Shown here in pieces: positions 22,301 to 33,132 of a DNA stretch of 64,000 nucleotides. This DNA comes from Calliopum simillimum (Eukaryota; Arthropoda; Insecta; Diptera; Lauxaniidae): the NCBI GenBank assembly GCA_951812925.1, contig OX638368.1, forward strand, positions 7,192,001-7,256,000, read 5' to 3'. Within the stretch, counting starts at the first letter, position 1, and each line of letters opens with the position of its first letter. The translations under genes were made by a program, and so were the position numbers. The notes under the pieces are model-generated. The model saw nothing but the letters and a program-made list of their open reading frames with translations, was not told where the DNA came from and ran no database searches.

Positions 22301-25300
22301 TAATGTTTTACCCGTAGTTTCCGGTGTTCCTCAAGGATCAGTGTTGGGTCCGCTGTTGTTTATTATGTATTTAAATGACTTTGTTGTTGCACTTGATCCT
22401 CATGCTTGTACTCCTTATATATTTGCTGATGATAATCAGTTATTATTCTCTAGTGAAATGCAATTCATGGATTCCATGGAAGCTACGATATACTTCAATC
22501 TTTCAAATGTTTCCACTTGGATGTCTCAAAACTTCTTGAAAATTAACTCGTCTAAAACCAAAGCATTGCAATTTACTCCGGGCTCACGAAGTACTTTTGA
22601 CAACATTAACTTAAATTTAAGAATACTTGACGATCAAATTGAATTTGTTGAAAAAATTAAATGCTTAGGCATTTATATTGACAACCAACTAAATTTTGAC
22701 TACCAAATTGACTCCCTGTATTCCAAAATTGTAGTTACGTTAAGAAAGCTGTACAGTCTTGGAGTTTTTTTACCTGTTAATATCAAACTGCGAATTGCAC
22801 ATGCGCTCCTAATGTCACAAATTAATTATTGTCTTGAAGTTGTTTCTGGCTGTCTAATGTCTAATGTAAGAAAACTTGAGATGCTGCTTAATAAGGTTGT
22901 TCGTTTCGTATATAATATTCGAAGTACCAGAAGACCGATCCCTGCTAATCTAATCTTATTATTTTGGTCGATGTTATAATTCATAGCTAATTTTTGTGAT
23001 GGAATTCGAACCTTTTCACCTCCAATGTTCATGCTTTCAAAATGATAAATTAATCGATGAGAATAATAATAAGAAAAAATTTGGAAAGTATTGAATGGTA
23101 TAGAAAAATATCAAAAAATTAAATAAATGGGATATGGCACGCACCCAAAATATTTCGTCTATTGTATGGAGGCTGAAATATCTTATCTTCAAAAGATCTT
23201 ACCTCGGAAAGTAAAAGACCTATTGGAAAAGTAAGCAAGGATGTTTTGATAAGGAGTGTAGCTATTCAACGCCATTAATAAAAAAAAATTTCACCTTTTC
23301 TTGTAGACACGCAGTTAAGACTGAACACAGCGGTTTCTTCAACTTCAAGCAAAGATATTTCAAAATCCTGCAGGTATAATGACAGTTCTGCTGATGAAGA
23401 CGGATTCAGCGCCAAAAAGTACATAAGACTGCATATTAAAAATAAAAAGTTCATTCCATTTTTTTTTGTACCTGAGTTATTAACTAAAATTTTTATTTTG
23501 GTAAAAAGTGGTCGTGGCAATTGTTGAACAAAGTCTACTTTTCGTTATGCTTTAGATATTCATGATCCAGATCCGCATACCAAATTTCATCAAAATACGT
23601 TGTAGTATTTGCGAGAAATAGCATTTTATTTGTTTTACTTGTATGGGAGGTTCCACGCGTACCGGCGATATTTTGCCTTATAAAAAGGAGATTCCCTACA
23701 GTTAAATTTAGAAAGATTGCTTTAGTACAATAGTTTTCTTATTCTAGCGTATTATATTTTTGTAGGCGGTGCCACGACCTTCAAGAAGTTTTTCCAATAT
23801 AACGGCATATCACATATTATTTCTTGTTTTTAGGGGTAACATCTCTTAAAATTTCATTAAAATTATTGGAGTCGTTTTTAATGGTTAAAAAGTGGGCGTG
23901 CCACTTTCTCGGTATCACCCACTTTTGCTTATATAAAAGGCATTTGCCAGCAATAGCTGTGTACCAAATTCCATCAAAATATGTTGTACCATTTGCGAGA
24001 AATAACATTTAAAGTGTTTCACTTGTATAGGAGATTCCACGCCCATAGGCGATATTTAATCTACTTTCAGTTCGTAGGTGCCTGATAGCAAGTAGACTCC
24101 CTTACGTTAAATTCAGTTCGTAGGTGCCTGATAGCAAGTAGACTCCCTTACGTTAAATTCAGAAAGATTGCTTTAGTAGTTTTCTTTTTATAGCGTATTA
24201 TATTTCTGTGGGCGGTGCCACGCCCTTCATCGAGTTTTTCTAATATAACGGTATATCACATATTAATACTTGTTTTCAAGGGTACAATCTCTTAAATTTT
24301 CATTAAAATTGTTGGAGTCGTTTTCGAGTAATATTGAATCAAAATTTTCAACGGTTAAAAAGGGGGCGTGGTACTTCTTCGATACCGCCTACTTTTCGGT
24401 TATTACAAGGCATTAATAAGCAGTACCTACATACCAAATTTCATTAAAATATCTTGTAACGTTTGCGAGAAATAGCATTTAACGTATTTTGCTTGTATGG
24501 GAAATTCCACGCGCAACGGCAATATTTCGCCCACTTTTAAAACAGAGCTGCCTTTTAGCAATTACGCACCTCACAGTTAATTTCAGAATGTTTGCTTTAT
24601 TAGTTTTCTTTTAATACCATTTTATATTTTTGTGGGCGGTGCCACGCCCTTCAACGAGTTTTCCCAATATAACGGCGTGTTACATATTAATTCTTGTTTG
24701 CAGAGGTAACATCTCCTAAATTTTCATTAAAATTGTTGGAGTCGTTTTCGAGTAATATTGAATCAAAATTTTCAAAGGCTGAAAAGTGGGCGTGGCACTT
24801 CTTCGATCCCGCCCACTTTTTGTTCGTCACAAGGTATTATTAATCCGTACCCGCTCACTTAATTTCATTTGCGAGTTATGACTAAATCAAATTTAAAATT
24901 TAAGGCTATGCCACGCCCTCTGGTGAGCATTTACAAAGTTCAAACCTAGCTCATTCTTCATTGTATGCTAATATCTAACACTATTCCTAGTTTCATTAAA
25001 ATCGCTGTAGCCATTTTCGAGAAAAAATATTGGCACAGAAATAAGTACAAAGAAACAAAGAAACAAAAAAACAAAAAAACAAACATACAATTTTAGCTCG
25101 TATAAGAAGAGAAGATACGTGATCATGTCTCACCATGTCTTGAACTTCTTAAACTGTTCATTCCTTAATTATGTTTATGTTATGTTAGTAATATTGATTA
25201 CTATTTTTTAGAATAATTAGAAATATATTGCCTTACTATGCGTTTGAGAAGTTCGTATTTTCTCGGTTTACAAGAAACACTCAAATTGTTTTGTCGCGAA

Positions 25301-28300
25301 TTTCCTCATCCGTATTTGAAAGATCTTTTTTTATTAGAGTCGCCCATTGTTGGAATAATTTACCAGTTCATTTGCGCTCTATGAATTGTTCTGAAGGTAC
25401 TTTTAAAAAGAAACTGTTGGAGTATGCTCGCCACCATAATCTTTAAAGCTTTATTGTATATTGTCATTGATTGGACCTTTCTTTGACTTGAATTTAGAGT
25501 TTGTATTAAAACTCGCTCTTATGAGACTACTGAATTACTGTTTTTTATCTTTAGGGGAGCCGTAAGGGAACACCACATTATTATTTCATATTATTAAATA
25601 TAATATTAATCTGTTATTATTTTAAGTACTTATTTGAAGTTTAATTATTGAAACTGCTACGTTAAGATATAGCATAAAAAAAAAAAAATCTTTAATGCAT
25701 TAATTGTTTGGCCATCTGGCTTATTGTGTGTTACCATGAATTAATAAATTAAATTAAATCAAAACTAAAATATTAACATTTTCAAGAATCAGAATTGCTT
25801 ATGCATTTTTTTGTGGAATTATATTCCACAATTGCATTAGAGTTATTTAAATTTTTGAAAACAGAGTTCTGAGGAAATTATTTAGTTATTCAGAGCGTAC
25901 TTAAAAAAAGTCATCTTGACTTCATAGCATATGTTAAGAAATTGCACACATGTTAGTAGCATAATAGAAAAGCCAAATAGCGTAAAAAATATGCGCAAAT
26001 GAAGTGTACTGCACAGACTTGCCTGTGTCGTGTGAACGCGATAAAAAAAGTATGCGCAAACTCTCTAGTTTGCACGAACTAGGCTTGCGCAGGTAAGACT
26101 GTACGTGTGGATGGCTCTTTAGGCGAAACTAGGCAAAATTGGTAGCCTTGCTACTATTTACATATGCGCAAATTTAAAATAAATCTCGGCAGAAATAGTT
26201 TTACTTTTGTATGGTAAATAATGTGATTTACGCCCAGATTAAGAGCTTAATCTCCAAACAGCCTTAAATCACCTCATAAATCTATTCATCCTAATAGCCT
26301 GTTTCCACAGGAGATTTATGAGGTAATTTAGTTGTAACTCACCTTATTTATCATATATTAAACGTGAAATAAATCTGGAAACAGCATAATTCTCCGCTGA
26401 AAACTGGTTATAAGTCTATATTTAAATGCCATTTACTTTAATCACACATATCAAAAACATTCGATAATTTTGATCCACCAACTGCCGTATCTTCTCTTGA
26501 AGCAATATTATAAGTGACATAGTACTTAGGGGCTGTCCATAAATTACGTCACACTTTTAGGGGAGGAGGGGGGTTTACAAATTTGTGACAAAGTGTGACA
26601 TAGGGGGGGGGGGTCTGGGGCCTATGATTCAAATTGAAAAAATTTCGAAATTTTCCAGCATAATAATATTGATCAATACGTTAAGTTCCTTTTCGATTAT
26701 TAAGCTTTAAGCATATAAAATCGCTTTATTTAAAATTAAAAAAAAAAAAAGAAATCGTTCAATTGTGTGATGTCACAAATAAGCGGGGGATCTATGAATA
26801 TGTGACTGAGTGTGACATGGGGTAGGAGGGGGGGTTTCCAAAATTCGTTAAATTCGTGTGACGTAATTTATGGACAGCCCCTTATCGTATAAAGTATGTA
26901 GTTGTAAGATTTAGTAAAAAAAAGTATTGTTGATTTTATTTTTCCTGTTGCTACATTTTTCTATTTTTATTATCAATTTTTATCCAATTACAATCAAATC
27001 GGATAATCAGGTTGATGAACATTTAGGAGACATTCGAAAAGGTTTGAAATTTTTGTATTCCTTATTTGCTGGTGTAATAAACACACAATGATGAATGAAC
27101 CACGTAGTTCAAATTTGCTTCCTTCCTCTGCCACGTAGCCAAACATGGCTTTTTGCTTTTACTCGTCCCCGCTCGAATGCGGGAAAAAGACAATTCGATC
27201 ACAAAAGCAACAATAAAAGAGTACCAAAATGACATCAATCTTATGCATAGCTTACTGAGTAAATAAATAAATAAATAAATAAATCAGATACAGTTTGAAC
27301 ATTTATATACTTTTGATATAACGCAACATAGTTGCCAATGTTGGTTGCTGTAAAACGTTTTTTTTTTTTCTTTTATTAAAAAAAGCTGAAGCATCAGCTT
27401 ATGATCTTTGAAAGAAAATACACAATGGATTGTTGGATGCGCATTTTAAATATTGTACATACCATGTGTGCGCTTATTTTAAACATTTTATCATTTGTTA
27501 TTTAAATGCTTTTTTATTGATACTTTGCAATTGTAGGCTGCTTCATTTGAATATTGTCAATTTAACAAGATAATTGTACAATTTAATAGTGGTTAAATCC
27601 GTGAGTTACTTTTTTTCTCAATTACTGAAATTTAAATGAACAATGCATGATATTTAGTTTATGTTTATTTTTAGATACAATGGAAGATATTCGTTCTATA
27701 ATTTGTTTATAACATCATAAGGATAGTATTTGAGTTTTTCTTAATATACTCCAGTTTAGTTTGTTTTCAATAGGTATACTGGAAATATTTTTGCAACCAT
27801 TTAAAATAATTAACTTAACATTTAATGAGATATCCGTTTATAGGTACTGGAAAACAACCAAGTAATTTTTTTTAGTACCCAGCAATATTATCTTTACTTT
27901 TCTACTATACGGAAAAATTTGACTGGCCATTTCTCCTTCTCAAGTCAATTACAACAAGGGTGTCAGCGTAGAACAAAAGTCAGCCAATTTTGGCACTCCT
28001 ACAACAAACACTATATTTTCCAAATTTCTCGGGCCTACAAGACCCATAAAAAATTGTTTTTTTTTTGCTAGTCTACAACACAATATTTTCATAATTTTCA
28101 AAATTTCTCGGATCCATGAAAGATTGTTTTAGTTGTTGTTTTTGGCTCGTCTACAGCAAACACATTTTTTTAATAATTTTCAAAATATCTCGGAATTGCA
28201 AGATCCATAAAAAATTGTTTTTTTTTTTTTTTTTTTTTTGTGCGCAACATAAAGCAACATTGTTTCACTACTTCGCATCAACTTTGATTTTCATTATTGT

Positions 28301-31300
28301 GTGTATGTTACAGACGAGCCAAAAACAGCAAGAAAAACAATTTTTCATGGGTGTTGTAGTTTCGACAAATTTGGAAAATATTGAAATATTGTGTTTGCTG
28401 CAGACTAGCCAAAATTCTGCGCTGACTGCGCTTGGCTTAGTTATTTTGAAACGCCGACACCCTTGAATTACACCTTGGCGTTGGCTCTCATTGCAACATA
28501 CATAAGCTAAGATCCTATTTCTAGCATTCTGTCCCGTTGTCCCGAAAGAACACTGAATCATCCCATTTCATAAAATGTTTCAATGAATTTTAAAATCTTT
28601 TCAAAAGCGATTCTTAATATGTGTTTTACATCTATGACTGGCTATCGGAATCAATGCGCTTAACTGTGGTTAACCTTCTCTCGACGAAATATCCATATTA
28701 ACATTTGTTTGTTTTAATATTTCTATTGAAAATCTGCCATCGCCTTATACTTCCGTCATTGTTATGTTACTATGGGTATTCCGATAAACGTTTAAGGCTC
28801 ACGAAAACTTCGTAAACTCGTAGAAGGTGACAAAATTAAGACAAACTTTATAATTTATGAAATAAATAACCCATGCAACGTCGAGTAAAATAGCAAGCTA
28901 TTATTACCAAAGTATATTAAAAATAAATGTTTTAATATACTACATACGTAGATAGCATTTATAAAATTCATTTTTTCATTAATTTCAGAGTATACCATCA
29001 GAACTACCTTACAGCAATTGGTCCGTAAAATATGATACACCTGCTAAGTATCGCGTTACCCTTAAAGTTGATAAAAATTATATTTTTTGGGTAAATATTG
29101 CTACTAATCACGTCGATTTTGAAGTGCATGATTCATTAGGTGGTGAAATGCTATTGGTACAGAATGGCCAAAAACGTAAAAAGGAATTTGTTGCCATTAA
29201 ATCAACTGTAAATCACACGATTTCGCTGCAAGATAATGATCTTGACTATTTGACACATAATGCAACAAGTATACAGACATTCTGGTTCCAAAATTGTACG
29301 TATTTGGGTGTTACTAATGGAGTCAGCTATGAGGCTGTTTATGAGCAAGAGGAAGAAATATATGATATTGAAGCTTTAGTCATTGCTTCTTTTGAAAAGT
29401 TGCCCGAACCAACGACAACAACAACAACCACTACAACAACAACTACCACTACTACAAGTACGACTACAACCACAACTACCACTACACCAAAACCAAGCAC
29501 ATCTACAACAACTGTAAAATCAACTACGTCTATGCCAATACAAAACACTTTGGTTCGTTCTAAACGTGATATTATTTCTGAAGGCGCCACCGAATCAATA
29601 AATCGCACAGCCCAAGCGAATGCTGCGCTATTAGGTTTAAATGTTACCATGATGAATCAAACAAAAAAAGATGCAGTACATCCAATTACTCCATTGAATG
29701 TTGCATATTCAACTGATCCACCATTTAATTGCGTAAATAAATCAATCATTGCAAAAGATCCAAAGAAGGCTTACGGTTATTTCAGTCATAAAGTGGTATC
29801 AAAATGTAAGTTGTCTACAGTAAAATATATGTTTCTTCTAATTTAATATGCATCTTTGTAGTACCTGTTGCAAACTTTACTGTTAGTGGCAAAAATTGGT
29901 TACAACATGGCGAACTTACAAATCTTCAAGTTAATTGTAAAGGTTCTTCATCCCTACAGATTTGTACATCTGTTTTTACTGGTAAAAAAATATATTTCAC
30001 ATTTTGTTTTTTATAAATTAAATTTTTTAATTGAATATTTAAACTTTTAGCACCTTACAATGCATCTGGCAATGAAACTTGTCATGGCTACTATAACATT
30101 GACAAGTGTGAATTTAACTTTTTGCGTTATTTTTCCGAGAGTAAAACTGTATTGTTTTTCATACGCAATGATGTATCGGAAACTATGAATCAAGTGACAG
30201 TCAATATTTATTCAGGTAATCGTTTTTTTTTATCTACCTAAAAAAAGGACAAATTTCTGTCAATCGACCCACGAGCTGCTGCGAAAGTTTAAATTAAAAA
30301 TATGTCATCATTGTACTTTACTGCAACAAACCATTAGCGCCATCTAACGTGAAATGAATTAATACATTACAGTACAAAAAATTATCAACAAAGTAACAAT
30401 TCGAACGATAGATTTTTTTTTTTTTTTTTTTTGTAAAATCAAGTTAACTACTAGAGTCTTGCATTAAAAAAACAAAAGTAAGGTCAGTAGCACTATATTT
30501 AAGCTCTGTAGACAACTTCTTAAAAATCAAATCTGACAACCGTGTGAAAAATAACAGTAAAAGCAAAAAAAGAAGTATTAATATGGTTTCCGGAATTTAA
30601 AACATCACTTTCTAATAAATACCCTTTAATTAAGAAATGAACGCTAAAAGTGGCATTAAAGTGGAGAAATATAAGCAGCTAGTGGCTATTTTGAAAGAAG
30701 GGGTTAAAGCTATTCAAGTATAGCAAAAAATGTGAAGATCGGTGTTCAAAATTGCTACTACGATGATAAATTTTTCTTATATCCGAGCAAAATAGATTAA
30801 TTATGCTAGAAGCCGAACTGATATCTCTCGAAGTATTTTGAATGATTTAAAAAGCTCTGCTGTTAATATATCCCGTCACAATCTAAGAAGAAGATTTCAT
30901 GAAAATTGTAAGCAGTAGTCCAGAAAAAAAGCCAAAATTGACAAAAAAAAATGTTCTGACGCTGATTTTTATAGGCACAGTTACACAAAGATCTTGCTCC
31001 TTCTAACTACTGGTAAAAAGTAAGCTAAGATTTTTTTTATCTCGGAGTCCTTACGGAATTTGCAAAACATGTGCGGATGAGTACGGGGGAACAGAACTCC
31101 AACGATTGTGTGGTTCCCAAGTCAAACACGCATCTGCAGTAATAATTTCGAGATGCATTTCTGGCGGAGGCCCAGACTCCATATATTTTTTTGAATGAAC
31201 TACGCACTGTAACTAGCACATAGAGTAACTTCAAACCGTATTTCAGCCACACATCACCATTTTAAGACATTCTCCTTATCAACACACATTCTTGCAAGAT

Positions 31301-33132
31301 GGTGCACCTTACCATACATCAAAGGCAAGAATAACCAGACTTTAATCCAATAGAAACTGCCTAATTTAACCATCTCTGTTTCGTAATACTCCATAAAATT
31401 TGTATGAACATGAAACAGATCGAGTCGGTAAAATACGCCTAAAGATGGTCTAACGCTCCAATTTAAGTATGGCAGTATAAAAAAAAATTATAAAAAATTG
31501 TATTCGAATGATCCAAATACTTGTTAAATAACAAGTAAGTGATTTTTATAGATTTTTGCTCGCTGAATCCGAATGTGAACTCCGATTTGCTCCATCACGT
31601 CTGAGATCCGAGTTATCTTTGATTTAAAGTGCAGAAAATGCTATTTTCAAACACATGGCTCACATCCTGAAAGAAGTCTAGTTCACTTTTGACGGCGGCA
31701 TTGAGCTTCCTCTTTAAAGCGTGTTTTTAACTTTTTCAACTTTTTCCATTGAAGTAAAGATATACAAATTGAATATAGTCCTTTACATGGATTAGCGATA
31801 CCTTTACTTCAATCGATGATATCTCGGAAACTAATCATTCAATTGAAAAAGTTAAAAGTACGTTTTAAAGAGGAAGCTCAGGGCTATTCAATGCCGCTGT
31901 CAAAAGTGAACTAGACTACTTTCAGGATGTACGCTATATGTCTGAAAATATTGTTTCTTGCACTTTAAAGCAAGGATAACTCAGATCTCAGACATGATGG
32001 AGCAAATCGGAGGTCATATTCGGATTCAGCGAGCAAAAATCTATAAAAATCACCTACTCTCATTTCATACTTTTTTAACTTTTTCAAAAACGCAGGACTG
32101 TGTAATTTGAATTAATAAAGCCCAATTTAATTTTTTTATTCAATAATACTGCTGTTGTTATTACCAAGAGTTGTAGTTTGAATTTTTTTATAGCCTTTTC
32201 ATGTATGACGAACGAATCGTGCGACTGATTTTCAATTGCTTACATCCTTCAAGTTTCGAGATGATTTGAAGTTGATGCTTACAAACTTTATCCTTTGAAC
32301 TAAAATGAACGCTTAGGTCACAATAAGTTCTTAATAAAAAGTTTTAATCAATCGATATTTATGAGTAAAAATTAGTCCTTTATTCATTCTTCATACAATA
32401 GACAGGTACTGTATATAGATACCATTTACTTTAATTGTTTAAAAAAGGAGCTGGTTGGTTTGACAGGCATTAATATAACAATAAATATAAAATTAATTTG
32501 AGAAATTTGTTTATTGACTGTTTTTTTTGCTTGTACTAATGAAAGTACACTGCGTATTCTAAATGAAAATTGATCAATTTATTTTTGAACTAATTAAACA
32601 GTAATTTTTGCAAATAATAACAAAAGACGCTATTAATATTTGTTGCGCCTGTTTTTATTAATTGCAAAAACTACTGTTTAATTGGAACAAAAAATTAACT
32701 ATTTTTATTAAATCAAACCATACTTTTTTACAGCCAAGAAGCAGTCTCAACTTTCGGTAGTTGTGGTACCAGTTTCTTTCACATTAGTAGCAGTCATTTT
32801 AGTTGTCTTTGGCGTTGCGTACTATATACAACATCAAAATCGGTAATTGTGGTTTTTTTTTAATATAAAATATATGTATATATAATGAAAATTGGTTTGT
32901 TTACATCTGTTATTTTAGTTTTTCTGTGGAAGTAGCAGATTTTAATTTTGGTGACACACAATCCGTTGACATGGAATACAAAACATTCCAACAACGCCTG
33001 ATAGACAGTATTCGTGATGTGTTTCCAAGCCGCGGCCGTTTTTCACGTTCAGACTCAGATATTGGTCCAGAACCTGGTAGTCCCGGCGGTGGTGGCGTCG
33101 ATAGTAATCTAAGATATAATTCTATGTCATAA
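19310..33132 (+). CDS. Type I membrane glycoprotein, PKD-like / TMEM130-like
   Basis: Seven exons join in phase: 19310-19373, 19497-19654, 28989-29805, 29862-29981, 30051-30215, 32734-32842 and 32919-33132 (stop TAA), giving 548 residues. The signal peptide is residues 1-21. A PKD-like beta domain with NFTATLYDDG and FNWQDN covers about 23-74. A Thr-rich, mucin-like tract spans about 215-256. RSKR-D at 264-268 is a furin-type site. Many NxS/T sites and a Cys-containing domain (about 348-441) follow. One membrane helix spans about 449-473, and the 75-residue tail holds ADFNFGDTQSVDMEYKTF with a YKTF sorting signal. The layout resembles TMEM130/PMEL-type proteins; this assignment is from layout and memory of the family, not a search. 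The 9334-bp and 2518-bp introns are packed with mobile DNA, while the others are 56-123 bp. The exon structure is well supported by phase. Confidence 0.87.
19757..20122. mobile_element. Foldback element with GC-rich core
   Basis: The arms of about 105 bp are almost identical inverted copies, beginning TGTCTATACGGGGCGTTCC. The right arm has one extra 20-bp repeat of CTCAATTAGCGTACGCGAAA. The core (19890-19990) is strikingly GC-rich for this genome, with GCGGCCGC at 19911-19918 and a hairpin GCGGCC-TTC-GGCCGC at 19963-19977. It lies 103 bp past the donor of intron 2. No target duplication is evident and no coding frame is present. Confidence 0.8.
20997..21905. repeat. 39-bp minisatellite, about 23 copies
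   Basis: Tandem unit TATCG-A/G-(AGAAACATCCAAAA) followed by TATCGGTAAAAGTCCAAAAG, 39 bp in total, with scattered substitutions and a few short units near 21720-21830. The two halves are alike, so the unit is a dimer of an older ~19.5-bp repeat. Because 39 is a multiple of three, long open frames appear on both strands (for example 20937-21554 minus). They repeat a 13-residue block and are not genes. It sits in intron 2 of the membrane-protein gene. Confidence 0.9.
23100..25090. repeat. Insertion built of ~430-bp tandem units with gggcggtgccacgccc
   Basis: Three imperfect repeats, each with 'gggcggtgccacgccc' (near 23764, 24210 and 24634) and, about 150 bp later, 'gtgggcgtggcacttctt' or a variant (near 23894, 24363 and 24787). 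Some units share 'ttggagtcgttttcgagtaa'. No coding frame. It interrupts the LINE of 22262-25446. The right edge is near the 'aaacaaaaaaacaaac' run at 25060-25085. Confidence 0.65.
24069..24160. repeat. Perfect local tandem duplication of ~47 bp
   Basis: 'gttcgtaggtgcctgatagc' and the following bases up to 'cgttaaattcag' occur twice in direct succession, identical. A recent slippage-type duplication inside the 430-bp repeat array. Confidence 0.85.
25760..26410. repeat. Spacer with two partial element copies
   Basis: 26000-26125 carries a right end like that at 17200-17220. 26235-26410 carries inverted 'aaatcacctcataaatct' / 'agatttatgaggtaattta' and 'aaataaatctggaaacagc', which match the small MITE at 47663-47791. 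Nothing coding. Confidence 0.5.
26529..26881. mobile_element. PIF/Harbinger-like MITE, TTA target duplication
   Basis: Perfect terminal inverted repeats of at least 26 bp beginning GGGGCTGTCCATAAATTACG, 353 bp in total, flanked by TTA (26526-26528 and 26882-26884). The inside has G-runs near 26565-26615 and 26820-26835 and an A-run, with no transposase. A TWA 3-bp target duplication is the hallmark of PIF/Harbinger elements. The perfect ends suggest recent activity. Confidence 0.85.
27259..27284. repeat. (AAAT)n microsatellite
   Basis: About six direct AAAT units, possibly the 3' tail of an old retroposon lying to the left (27050-27258). No coding remnant is recognised there. Confidence 0.7.
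27285..27954. other. Intronic AT-rich stretch, nothing recognised
   Basis: Part of intron 2 of the membrane-protein gene. Only a T-run near 27358 stands out. Confidence 0.35.
27955..28465. mobile_element. hAT-like MITE with 8-bp target duplication
   Basis: Ends CAAGGGTGTCAGCG and CGCCGACACCCTTG. Flanks are AATTACAA (27947-27954) and AATTACAC (28466-28473), an 8-bp duplication with one mismatch. An 8-bp target duplication and a CA-G-rich end fit the hAT superfamily. The inside has three degenerate ~110-bp repeats around 'aaatttctcgg' and 'cccataaaaaattg', plus T-runs. A related, shorter copy lies at 51196-51385. Confidence 0.75.
28474..28988. other. End of intron 2, nothing recognised
   Basis: Holds the acceptor of exon 3 (AATTTCAG at 28981-28988). 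No other structure is seen. Confidence 0.4.
30637..31360 (+). pseudogene. Decayed Tc1-like transposase
   Basis: Pieces of a Tc1-type transposase appear in several frames. An N-terminal MNAKSGIKVEKYKQLVAILK comes first, then a helix-turn-helix-like RTDISRSILNDL and SRQNLRRRFHEN. QDGAPYHTS follows near 31295, and PDFNPIE near 31338. In Tc1 enzymes the second catalytic Asp and the Glu of NPIE are about 34 residues apart. Here they are only about 18 apart, so the core also carries a deletion. Many stops; non-functional. It lies in intron 5 of the membrane-protein gene. Confidence 0.75.
31451..31475. repeat. Remnant end of the CTGCCATACC MITE family
   Basis: 'taacgctccaatttaagtat' followed by 'ggcag' matches the right end of the family at 10029-10326 with one change. 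No partner end is found nearby. Confidence 0.6.
31539..32053. mobile_element. 515-bp foldback element
   Basis: Arms of about 210-240 bp are inverted copies. GTGATTTTTATAGATTTTTG lies at 31539, with its complement ending at 32053. Both arms contain 'ttctttaaagcg..' type and 'gtcaaaagtgaactag' type segments. The loop is about 90 bp ('catggattagcgataccttt'). A related single-arm sequence is at 59336-59500. No coding frame. Confidence 0.8.
32192..32345. repeat. Partial copy of the GCCTTATCATG MITE
   Basis: Begins 'gccttttcatgtatgacgaa' and contains 'aaatgaacgcttaggtca', the inverted middle of the complete element at 34105-34315. One end is missing. Confidence 0.65.

Larger units (their letters stand above)
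22262..25446 (+). pseudogene. 5'-truncated CR1-like LINE, split by insertion
   Basis: The left part (about 22262-22979) encodes reverse-transcriptase palm B (SGVPQGSVLGPLLF), palm C as FADD, and the thumb region up to VRFVYNIR. The right part (about 25207-25446) encodes the C-terminal motif CWNNLPVHLRS and a stop. Between them lies about 2 kb of unrelated repeat DNA. The 3' UTR runs to an AATAAATTAAATTAAAT-type tail near 25760. The endonuclease and the front of the RT are missing. It lies in intron 2, same strand as the host gene. Confidence 0.85.

Noticed and set aside
29339..29650. Minus-strand 103-codon frame with poly-Val
   Set aside because: It is the antisense of the Thr-rich tract of the plus-strand membrane protein.
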